Below, in pieces: positions 1 through 5,653 of a stretch of DNA of 12,496 bases. A program made the translations under genes and the position numbers. Position 1 is the stretch's first letter. Every line of letters begins with the position of its first letter. The stretch lies in NCBI GenBank assembly GCA_934426255.1, contig CAKRYD010000043.1, positions 1 to 12,496 on the forward strand. Direction: 5' to 3'. The DNA comes from an uncultured Bacteroidaceae bacterium. Lineage in GTDB: Bacteria; Bacteroidota; Bacteroidia; Bacteroidales; Bacteroidaceae. The notes beneath the pieces were generated by a model. That model saw only the letters and a program-made list of their open reading frames with translations. It did not search any database and was not told the origin of the DNA.

Positions 1-579
1 GCATAAGGGACCTACATATGGTACGGAGACATCGACATCATTGGGATAGTATGCCCTGTATTCCATGCAGGTCTGACCACCTTTGCTGATGCCCGTACTT
101 ATCCACTTGCGAGGATAGATTTGCTTGAACGCCGTAACAATGTTGTGCAGGTCAGACATGGCATTGCGGTCGGTCATATATTGCCAATCACAAGGCTCGG
201 GGACAGATTCGGCAAAATATCGGTGCTCGACAACTATCACGTTTGTGTTCCATAGCTCAGACAGCTCCTCCAAATATCTTGGCGAAATGGCATAAGACGC
301 GTTGTAGCCTTCGGTGACGACTACGGTTGGGCGTTCCGGAGAGCGATGCATCACAACAACACGCTGGTTGAACTTCCCTTTTTCAGGATGTTTGTGATCC
401 AGTGGTTGGGAAAAACTTACAGTGTATTTTTCCGCATAACCAACAGCATTCTCCAATGGGGCGATATGGGTGATTTCTTTCATGCGGCTCATTAGAGCAC
501 GCAATTCGTTGCTGGCGCACAGTGGCTGTTGTAAAATGAATGCGAGGAATAAGATGATGGATGTATTTCTTGTAATCAT
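1..579 (-). CDS. Secreted serine peptidase, S37 (PS-10)/S28-like, 5' part only
   Basis: This frame stays open from an ATG at 577-579 to the window edge, giving 193 residues with no stop; the C-terminal part lies outside. Residues 1-22 form a signal peptide (MITRNTSIILFLAFILQQPL, then CA). The only Cys nearby, residue 21, follows Leu rather than a small residue, so I favour a secreted protein over a lipoprotein. EHRYF (118-122) and STGISKGGQT (161-170) are typical of the S28/S37 alpha/beta-hydrolase peptidases; Ser165 in GISKGG is the expected nucleophile, and DVDVSVPYVGPL follows it. The Asp and His of the triad must lie in the missing part. Inferred role: periplasmic or secreted cleavage of peptides, probably releasing short N-terminal or proline-containing fragments. 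The gene lies downstream of the thioredoxin lipoprotein on the same strand, with a terminator between them and no recognisable promoter of its own. Family assignment is fairly firm; the exact clan member (S37 versus S28) is less so. Confidence 0.85.
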   Translation of the reverse strand, partial: MITRNTSIILFLAFILQQPLCASNELRALMSRMKEITHIAPLENAVGYAEKYTVSFSQPLDHKHPEKGKFNQRVVVMHRSPERPTVVVTEGYNASYAISPRYLEELSELWNTNVIVVEHRYFAESVPEPCDWQYMTDRNAMSDLHNIVTAFKQIYPRKWISTGISKGGQTCMEYRAYYPNDVDVSVPYVGPLC

Positions 580-608
580 TATAAGATATTTGGGCGTAAA
601 CGGATGAG

Positions 609-644
609 AAAAAACGAATTGCACAGACGATACTCTGTGCAATT
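609..644 (-). terminator. Rho-independent terminator after the thioredoxin lipoprotein gene
   Basis: Perfect 11-bp inverted repeat: arms 617-627 and 634-644, loop 628-633. Read on the minus strand the stem is followed after CG by six T (609-614). It begins 22 bp past the stop codon of the thioredoxin lipoprotein gene. It ends only 29 bp before the start of the peptidase gene, so it may also modulate read-through into that gene. Confidence 0.85.
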
Positions 645-666
645 CCATTAAAGCTTTATAAAACTA

Positions 667-1209
667 TTATTTGCTCAAGGCCTTGTCGATCTCGGCAGTA
701 ATGATGCTATCGCCTGGATAACCGCCTTCAGCAATATTGTCGTACACGTTAGTGCCGTCTTTGCCAACAATGAGATAAGTCGGAATGCCTTTGATGCCCA
801 AACTTTTCAGTAACGAGCTGTATTGTGCATTGGTCAAACGATAATGGTATCCTTTAATCTTAGGAATGGCGGCATTGAAGTTGGCCAAGGGCGAAGTCTC
901 ACCGGTAACATAAACGAAAACCACGTTTTTCTTTTCCTTGAGATACTGCTCTTTAATAGGATCAATCTGTTTCATGGCGGCCATACAAGGACCGCACCAT
1001 GTGGCCCAAAAGTCTATCACAATCACTTTACCTTTGTAGGGCTTCTTAATGGCTTCGAGCAGTTTGTCATTAGCCGTTTTCTCTGGAACTTGCACCACTG
1101 TTACTCCAGGAGTCTTTTTGGTGGTGGCTGTTGTCGAAGTCTTCTTTTGTGCACACCCTGTTGTGAACGCCAACATGGCGGCTACCGTAAATAAGATGAG
1201 CTTTTTCAT
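667..1209 (-). CDS. Thioredoxin-fold lipoprotein (TlpA/ResA-like)
   Basis: 180-residue exported protein. Residues 1-18 are a hydrophobic signal peptide ending in the lipobox TTGC, so Cys19 should be lipidated; a Thr/Lys-rich linker (20-35) follows. The thioredoxin domain spans about 45-178: DFWATWCGPC (66-75) carries the redox CxxC (Cys72, Cys75), and GIPTY (141-145) supplies the cis-Pro143 that faces the active site. Role inferred from the family: membrane-tethered periplasmic thiol-disulfide exchange, for example reducing or maturing extracytoplasmic proteins. The length fits a single-domain TlpA/ResA-like protein. An exact -7 box (TATATTTG) lies about 50 bp upstream, and a terminator lies directly downstream, so it is probably monocistronic. 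It is divergent from the cupin gene. The substrate cannot be told from the sequence. Confidence 0.9.
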   Translation of the reverse strand: MKKLILFTVAAMLAFTTGCAQKKTSTTATTKKTPGVTVVQVPEKTANDKLLEAIKKPYKGKVIVIDFWATWCGPCMAAMKQIDPIKEQYLKEKKNVVFVYVTGETSPLANFNAAIPKIKGYHYRLTNAQYSSLLKSLGIKGIPTYLIVGKDGTNVYDNIAEGGYPGDSIITAEIDKALSK

Positions 1210-1250
1210 ACTGATTATCTGTTTTGATTACTATTCAGCAGATGATATTT

Positions 1251-1276
1251 TGAAAGTGCAAATATACGAACTTTCA
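1251..1276 (-). promoter_or_regulatory. Promoter -7 box within an inverted repeat, for the thioredoxin lipoprotein
   Basis: On the minus strand 1266-1259 reads TATATTTG, an exact match to the Bacteroidetes -7 consensus TAnnTTTG. No good TTTG -33 box is seen 19-21 bp upstream. The box lies inside the spacer of a 7-bp inverted repeat (TGAAAGT at 1251-1257, ACTTTCA at 1270-1276, spacer 12 bp), which could be a repressor operator. The operator idea is inference. Confidence 0.45.
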
Positions 1277-1318
1277 CAGGAGAAACCGATTTTCAGCACA
1301 GAAAGATGGGATTTATGG

Positions 1319-1349
1319 ATTGTTACGTATGCGGATTTTTGTATTTTCG
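1319..1349 (+). promoter_or_regulatory. Weak candidate promoter for the cupin gene
   Basis: ATTG at 1319-1322, 19 bp, then TATTTTCG at 1342-1349. Each element has one mismatch to the Bacteroidetes TTTG and TAnnTTTG consensus. The spacing and the distance to the ATG at 1387 are right, but the match is weak. Confidence 0.25.
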
Positions 1350-1386
1350 CGGTATAAATCGAAGAAAACTCACCAAACTGATAATT

Positions 1387-1839
1387 ATGAAAGAGATTAA
1401 AACACTTGCTAAAGCAGAGAATTTCACGGCTGTGGACTTTGGCCGATTGAATGAGATTAAGGATTATGTATTGGCATTGACACCTGAAGTTAAAATCGCA
1501 GGAAAAGTATTTGGCGGACAAAGTGTAAATGCCACTGGTGCAGAATTCTCTTTTCAGAGCTTCCCTCCCGGAACCGAAACTGGCTTTTTGCATACACACA
1601 AGAACCATGAAGAGTTGTACTTCTTTTTAGGTGGTAAAGGTGAATTCCAAGTAGACGGCCAGATCTTTGCCATTACGGAAGGAACTGTAGTGCGTGTCGC
1701 TCCTGCAGGACGCAGGTCAGTGCGCAATAACGGAACAGAACCATTACTGATGCTTTGTGTGCAGTATAAAGGTAATACTTTTACAAGTGAAGATGCGACT
1801 GATGGTATAATATTAAAAGATAAGGTGGAATGGCAGTAA
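1387..1839 (+). CDS. Small cupin-fold protein
   Basis: 150 residues, cytoplasmic (no signal peptide), single cupin_2-type domain at about 52-128. Motif 1 is clear: HTHKNHEELYFFLGG (69-83), with His69, His71 and Glu75/Glu76 as likely metal ligands. Motif 2 is EGTVVRVAPAGRRSVRNNG (98-116), where the usual fourth ligand His (PxGxxH) is Ser111. The metal site may therefore be three-ligand or the protein may bind rather than turn over its ligand. Family members bind sugars, small acids or act as isomerases or dioxygenases; nothing here selects one. I chose ATG 1387 because the cupin-like sequence begins there and the 27 codons before it (from 1306) look like non-coding promoter DNA. It is convergent with the downstream exported thioredoxin-like gene, so it is probably transcribed alone. 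Confidence 0.8.
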   Translation: MKEIKTLAKAENFTAVDFGRLNEIKDYVLALTPEVKIAGKVFGGQSVNATGAEFSFQSFPPGTETGFLHTHKNHEELYFFLGGKGEFQVDGQIFAITEGTVVRVAPAGRRSVRNNGTEPLLMLCVQYKGNTFTSEDATDGIILKDKVEWQ

Positions 1840-1868
1840 GTAATTTGCCAATAGATACTTGATAGAAT

Positions 1869-1925
1869 AAGCCGCTTATGAAAGTCCTTTTGCTGTAGTG
1901 ACTCATAAGCGGCTTTCTTATTTTT
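1869..1925. terminator. Hairpin terminator shared by two convergent genes
   Basis: Perfect 13-bp stem: arms 1869-1881 and 1903-1915, loop 1882-1902 (21 nt). On the plus strand it is followed by a T-rich run (1914-1925), a good terminator for the cupin gene. On the minus strand it starts 2 bp past the stop codon of the exported thioredoxin-like gene, followed by a weaker T-rich stretch (TTATTCTA). Confidence 0.75.
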
Positions 1926-2790
1926 GAAAAGCAAGTTTTTCGATAAGTTTAAGGCAACTTTCAACGGGGAGATTCTTATAGATGACTTTTCGATTGCCGC
2001 TCAAGACATAAATAGCCGGAAAATCGTGTAAGTCATAGAGAAGCTTTTCTTGGATATAATTGCTTCCCAGCCCAACAACCCAATTTTGAGGCAAATCATG
2101 CTTTATCCTCTCCCAAGCCGGAATGTCTTCCGAAATACAGATAGCAAGCACTTGCAGCTTTTGGGCTTGTATGGCACGATTTAAGGTGGCATGATGACGA
2201 AGCCTGTTTACCAATGCTTGGCAACGGATACACGACGGATCAAAGAAAATCATTAACCGGGTATTTTCAGGTATTTTGCAAAGTGATGTTTTACGACCGT
2301 CGCGCAGGGTAAATGAAAAATCGGAAGCGACTTGGCCTACGGCATTCTTTTTGAGTAGATCTAATCGGAACTTGGGACGGATTTTCTCAGTGTCAGAAAG
2401 TTGGTCGCTGCCTATCAAATGTTTTAAGACTTCCTCATAGACTTCGTCTTGGCCAACAAATGTTGCTTCTCCATGGAAATAAGTCTCTGATAGCTTCGCC
2501 ACAATATGATAAGCTTGCTTGTTGGCTGAAGCTTTGTCAAGCATTCTCGAAACAGCTCTCAATCTGTCATTGTCTGAAAGTAAAGGAAGCTTTTTTGCAA
2601 AATGGTCAAATCTATGTGCTAAAGAATCCTGATACCAGTGTTCAAACGTATTTTGGAAAGGAAAATTGTCCCAACAATGCAATAATAAATCACGTAATTC
2701 GTTTGAACCAAGCGTAGCACGTAATGAACAAGTGACAAGTAACATGGGCATGAGGATGCGCAACACCAAAAACGGATATTTTTTATGCAT
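1918..2790 (-). CDS. Exported thioredoxin-like protein (DUF5106-like N-terminal region)
   Basis: 290 residues from the ATG at 2788-2790. I chose this start because a signal peptide begins there (MHKKYPFLVLRILMPMLLVT, then Cys21); the 23 upstream in-frame codons read back through the promoter region. Cys21 could be lipidated, but VTC is a poor lipobox. Residues about 30-150 are a helical region with many His, Asp and Leu, like the DUF5106-type domain that often precedes thioredoxin domains in Bacteroidetes. Residues about 152-285 form a thioredoxin/AhpC-TSA-like fold: FFDPSCIRC (182-190) holds the CxxC pair Cys187/Cys190, and DFPAIYVL (256-263) gives cis-Pro258. Probable role: periplasmic thiol-disulfide chemistry; the substrate is unknown. 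It diverges from the RfbH-like gene across a 95-bp region with abutting -7 boxes. The thioredoxin call is firm, the DUF5106 call moderate. Confidence 0.8.
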   Translation of the reverse strand: MHKKYPFLVLRILMPMLLVTCSLRATLGSNELRDLLLHCWDNFPFQNTFEHWYQDSLAHRFDHFAKKLPLLSDNDRLRAVSRMLDKASANKQAYHIVAKLSETYFHGEATFVGQDEVYEEVLKHLIGSDQLSDTEKIRPKFRLDLLKKNAVGQVASDFSFTLRDGRKTSLCKIPENTRLMIFFDPSCIRCQALVNRLRHHATLNRAIQAQKLQVLAICISEDIPAWERIKHDLPQNWVVGLGSNYIQEKLLYDLHDFPAIYVLSGNRKVIYKNLPVESCLKLIEKLAFQK

Positions 2791-2848
2791 ATGAGCAAAT
2801 TGCAGAGTAAAAGTACGACTTTTTCGTGAAACCTTCTTTATAAAATGG

Positions 2849-2856
2849 TATCTTTG
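2849..2856 (+). promoter_or_regulatory. -7 box for the RfbH-like gene
   Basis: TATCTTTG matches TAnnTTTG exactly, 29 bp before the ATG at 2886. A -33 box is not convincing. It abuts an opposite-strand -7 box at 2857-2864. Confidence 0.55.
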
Positions 2857-2864
2857 CAAACATA
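2857..2864 (-). promoter_or_regulatory. -7 box for the exported thioredoxin-like gene
   Basis: On the minus strand 2864-2857 reads TATGTTTG, again an exact TAnnTTTG. It lies about 67 bp upstream of the chosen start at 2790, and no -33 box is evident. Together with 2849-2856 it forms a near-palindrome centred on TTTGCAAA, so part of the match could be symmetry rather than function. Confidence 0.4.
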
Positions 2865-2885
2865 TAGATTTAGTTTATATGATTT

Positions 2886-4223
2886 ATGAGTAAAAAAGAA
2901 GAGCTCAAACAGCAGATATTGCAATTGACACGCGAATATTATCAAGAGGTTCATGCAGTAAAACAAGAGTTTCACCCCGGTGAATCGTTTGTGAATTACG
3001 GAGGTCGTTATTTCGATGAAAAAGAAATGGTCAATCTTGTTGATTCATCGCTCGACTTCTGGTTGACCGCCGGTCCGTGGGCGACCAAATTTGAGACTGG
3101 CTTGGCTAAGTGGTTGGGTGTAAAACATTGTGCTTTGACCAATTCAGGCTCATCAGCCAATTTGCTGGCATTTTTCGCATTGACTTCACCAAAGCTCGGA
3201 GAACGAAGAGTGAAACGTGGCGATGAGGTGATTACTGTAGCCTGTGGCTTTCCAACAACCATCACTCCGATGATTCACTACGGAGCCATCCCTGTTTTCG
3301 TTGATGTGTCGTTGCCGGGATTCAACATAGATACAAACTATTTGGAGTCTGCTTATACCGAAAAAACCAAAGCTGTGATGCTGGCTCATTCTTTAGGAAA
3401 TCCCTTTAATTTGAAAGTTGTAACAGATTTCTGCAAACGTCACCAGCTTTGGCTCATCGAAGACAATTGTGATGCCTTAGGGTCTGAATATACTATTGAT
3501 GGAATAACAAAAAAGACTGGGACATGGGGCGATATTGGAACCAGTTCCTTTTATCCTCCGCACCATATGACAATGGGTGAAGGGGGAGCCGTATATACAA
3601 ACAACGGATTGCTTGACAAAATAGTTCGCTCTTTTCGCGATTGGGGACGTGATTGCTGGTGTATGGGCGGCGTAGACAATACATGCGGTTGCCGCTTTAC
3701 CGGGCAATTTGGTGAACTCCCTAAAGGGTATGATCACAAATATGTATATTCGCATTTCGGCTTTAATCTAAAAGTCACCGATATGCAAGCGGCAATCGGA
3801 TGTGCCCAACTGGAGAAATTGGACGATATCGTTGAAGCACGCCGCAACAATTATGAGCGGCTATATAATGGATTGAAAGGTACTCCGGGCATTATTCTGC
3901 CTGAGCCCGCAGAAAATTCAAAGCCGAGCTGGTTCGGTTTCCTTATTACAGTAAAGGATGATGCCGGCTTTACACGCAATGAATTGACAGCCTATTTGGA
4001 ATCGAGAAGGATACAGACGCGCAATCTTTTTGCCGGTAATTTCGTCAAGCATCCTTGTTTCGACGAATTCCGCGGTGACACTTCCGTCTATCGGCAAATT
4101 GGGGACTTGAAACAAACAGATCGCGCCATGTCTGATACATTTTGGATAGGTGTATATCCTGGAATGACAAAAGAAAAGCTTCAGTGGATGGTTTGCTGCA
4201 TTCGTGATTTTTGCGAACGCTGA
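2886..4223 (+). CDS. rfbH: RfbH/E1-type CDP-4-keto-6-deoxyglucose 3-dehydrase-like enzyme
   Basis: 445-residue member of the DegT/DnrJ/EryC1 aminotransferase fold, of the dehydrase subgroup. The Schiff-base Lys of normal aminotransferases is His: YPPHHMTMGEGG (223-234), with His226 aligning to catalytic His220 of Yersinia E1. The [2Fe-2S] ligands of E1 are also present: Cys195 (IEDNCDALG) and Cys257, Cys259, Cys267 (RDCWCMGGVDNTCG). The spacing is C-X61-C-X1-C-X7-C against X57 in E1, from a four-residue insertion near 206-212. Family role: a PMP-dependent enzyme that, with an E3 ferredoxin-type reductase, removes the C-3 hydroxyl of a CDP-4-keto-6-deoxyhexose to make 3,6-dideoxysugars for O-antigen or capsule. 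No reductase, CDP-glucose dehydratase or glycosyltransferase lies nearby, so it is an orphan here. The family call is firm; the exact sugar is not. Confidence 0.9.
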   Translation: MSKKEELKQQILQLTREYYQEVHAVKQEFHPGESFVNYGGRYFDEKEMVNLVDSSLDFWLTAGPWATKFETGLAKWLGVKHCALTNSGSSANLLAFFALTSPKLGERRVKRGDEVITVACGFPTTITPMIHYGAIPVFVDVSLPGFNIDTNYLESAYTEKTKAVMLAHSLGNPFNLKVVTDFCKRHQLWLIEDNCDALGSEYTIDGITKKTGTWGDIGTSSFYPPHHMTMGEGGAVYTNNGLLDKIVRSFRDWGRDCWCMGGVDNTCGCRFTGQFGELPKGYDHKYVYSHFGFNLKVTDMQAAIGCAQLEKLDDIVEARRNNYERLYNGLKGTPGIILPEPAENSKPSWFGFLITVKDDAGFTRNELTAYLESRRIQTRNLFAGNFVKHPCFDEFRGDTSVYRQIGDLKQTDRAMSDTFWIGVYPGMTKEKLQWMVCCIRDFCER

Positions 4224-4237
4224 GCACTTTAAAAACA

Positions 4238-4298
4238 GAATAATTATTGCGCAAACAAATCTTTTCCTAAAAAAGATTTGTTTGCGCAATAATTATTC
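4238..4298. repeat. Perfect 28-bp inverted repeat with 5-bp loop
   Basis: Arms 4238-4265 and 4271-4298 are exact reverse complements around the loop CCTAA. Each arm contains the octamer palindrome TTGCGCAA (4247-4254 and 4282-4289). The repeat begins 14 bp after the RfbH-like stop codon and could form a very stable RNA hairpin ending that transcript, though no T-tract follows on the plus strand. The right arm also holds the TTTG -33 box (4277-4280) of the next promoter. It could be a terminator, a regulator-binding site, or both. Confidence 0.9.
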
Positions 4299-4308
4299 GT
4301 TAGCTTTG
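4277..4308 (+). promoter_or_regulatory. Promoter of the tandem lipoprotein genes
   Basis: TTTG at 4277-4280, exactly 20 bp, then TAGCTTTG at 4301-4308: both elements and the spacing match the Bacteroidetes housekeeping consensus (TTTG, 19-21 bp, TAnnTTTG). The predicted transcript starts about 4313-4316, roughly 20 nt before the ATG at 4337. The -33 box is inside the inverted repeat at 4238-4298. Confidence 0.75.
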
Positions 4309-4336
4309 CAGGCATTAATAGATAAACATATATAAT

Positions 4337-5641
4337 ATGAAAAGACTGATTATTGTTTTGTCTGCGCTGTTTAGTGTAATTTTATTCGGCGCATGTAATT
4401 CCAATGAATTGGAAGACGAAGTTGTTGATGCTAATACGGGAACTTTTACGGTACGTACTCGTTCTGCTGGAACGGAAGCGAAGGTTAGTTATCCGTTGGT
4501 TCTCTATGTCTTTAATGCTTCGAAGTGCTGTGCTGCACAAAGTGTGCAGTCGGAAAGTGAAAATGTAATAATGTCGCTTCCGGCCGGTGAATACACTATC
4601 TATGCAATTGGTGGTGTTGACAATTTGTCCCTTCCTGAGATGGCCAATGCGCAATCAACCTCCTTGCTTAATTTAAAATCAGCAGAACAAGCATATGGCG
4701 ATTTAATGGCGGCTCAAAGTAAAGTAAGTGTTGTTGCGGGAAAGTCGCAGGATGTCAATTTGCAAATGGAGCGTAAGGTAATGCAATTGGATAAAGTGGA
4801 AATGAAAAATATACCGCGTGGTACGGAACAGGTTTCCATCGTGATCTCTTCTCTTCATAGTGGTATTAAGATTGATGGCTCTTATGGTGAGAATAAAGAT
4901 TATTCTTACGAGCTGCAACTTGTCATGCAAGAAGACAACACAACATGGTCGGCAATGCCAAGTGCATTCCTTTTGCCTTCTGATGAGACGGCTGTTTCAG
5001 TCAAGATGAAAGTTGGAGAAACAGAAAAAACTTTTGCCTATACAGGTAGTGACAAGTTTGTTGCTAATTCTCATTTTACAATTACAGCAACTTACCAGTC
5101 CCAAAAATTGGACATGAAATTTACCGGTGCCGTTTGGGGAGAAGACAAGCAGATAGATTTCAGTTTGGTAGATGATAATCCTAATCCCGGAACGTCAACT
5201 GGAACGCAAAGCTTCAAGGTCGGAGATTTTTATAAAGGGTGTTATGTGTTCGAGGTTGACGAAAACAAAAAAATTGCGAAGGTGCTTTCATCCGTTGAAA
5301 TGGTTCCTAAACCATCAGATCCCAAAAAGACAATAGCACTAAGTACAAACGCTGAGATTACAGAGATAATAAATGGCTGTTTGTCATCATGGGCTGTCGA
5401 AGGCATAGCGGTACAATGGCGTGTTATGAATGTGGATGAGGCACAAATATTATATGATAATTATACTGCGATAAATACTGCATTGAACAATCAGAGTGCT
5501 ACGGCTTTATCGACAGAAACATACTATGTCAACGACAACCAAGAGTATAAGAAGTGTGAACTGAAAGCCAAGACATTTAAGCCCGTTTCGAATCCTAAGA
5601 ATGAAACTATACTTCGTCCAATTGCCGAAATACCCTTTTAA
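4337..5641 (+). CDS. Surface lipoprotein, Mfa2/FimB-like (fimbrillin-associated), paralogue 1
   Basis: 434 residues. The signal peptide ends in the lipobox FGAC, so Cys20 is lipidated; the following acidic run (NSNELEDEVVD) resembles Bacteroidetes surface-export signals. Residues about 36-150 and 151-280 look like two beta-rich domains: VSYPLVLYVF (50-59), LPAGEYTIYAIGG (81-93), then NLQMERKVMQLDKVEMKNIP (141-160). This layout resembles the Mfa2/FimB family that anchors or caps fimbriae. A Gly/Thr/Pro linker (281-291) leads to a C-terminal module (292-434) starting FKVGDFYKGCYVF, with WRVMNVDEA and ending in ETILRPIAEIPF, similar in layout to C-terminal regions of some fimbrillin tip proteins. 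It is the first gene of a two-gene unit with its paralogue, 12 bp apart. The family call is moderate; lipoprotein status is firm. Confidence 0.7.
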   Translation: MKRLIIVLSALFSVILFGACNSNELEDEVVDANTGTFTVRTRSAGTEAKVSYPLVLYVFNASKCCAAQSVQSESENVIMSLPAGEYTIYAIGGVDNLSLPEMANAQSTSLLNLKSAEQAYGDLMAAQSKVSVVAGKSQDVNLQMERKVMQLDKVEMKNIPRGTEQVSIVISSLHSGIKIDGSYGENKDYSYELQLVMQEDNTTWSAMPSAFLLPSDETAVSVKMKVGETEKTFAYTGSDKFVANSHFTITATYQSQKLDMKFTGAVWGEDKQIDFSLVDDNPNPGTSTGTQSFKVGDFYKGCYVFEVDENKKIAKVLSSVEMVPKPSDPKKTIALSTNAEITEIINGCLSSWAVEGIAVQWRVMNVDEAQILYDNYTAINTALNNQSATALSTETYYVNDNQEYKKCELKAKTFKPVSNPKNETILRPIAEIPF

Positions 5642-5653
5642 GAGGTGAAATAG

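Noticed and set aside
823..1194. Plus-strand frame of 123 codons opposite the thioredoxin lipoprotein
   Set aside because: The minus strand encodes a signal peptide, lipobox and WCGPC motif here; the plus-strand frame has no domain features.
1306..1386. 27-codon N-terminal extension of the cupin
   Set aside because: The extra residues do not resemble cupin sequence and overlap a candidate promoter; ATG 1387 gives a normal start.
2791..2859. 23-codon N-terminal extension of the exported thioredoxin-like protein
   Set aside because: It would bury the signal peptide and run into the divergent promoter region; ATG at 2788-2790 places the signal peptide at the N-terminus.
3552..3570. Loss of the catalytic Lys in the DegT-family enzyme as a sign of decay
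   Set aside because: His at this position, together with four cluster Cys, is the defining feature of RfbH/E1-type 3-dehydrases, so the enzyme is expected to be active.
3918..4289. Minus-strand frame overlapping the end of the RfbH-like gene and the inverted repeat
   Set aside because: It is antisense to conserved RfbH sequence and has no recognisable domain or promoter.
4238..4298. Inverted repeat as an invertible (phase-variable) promoter
   Set aside because: Only 5 bp lie between the arms, so inversion would change almost nothing; no recombinase gene is adjacent.
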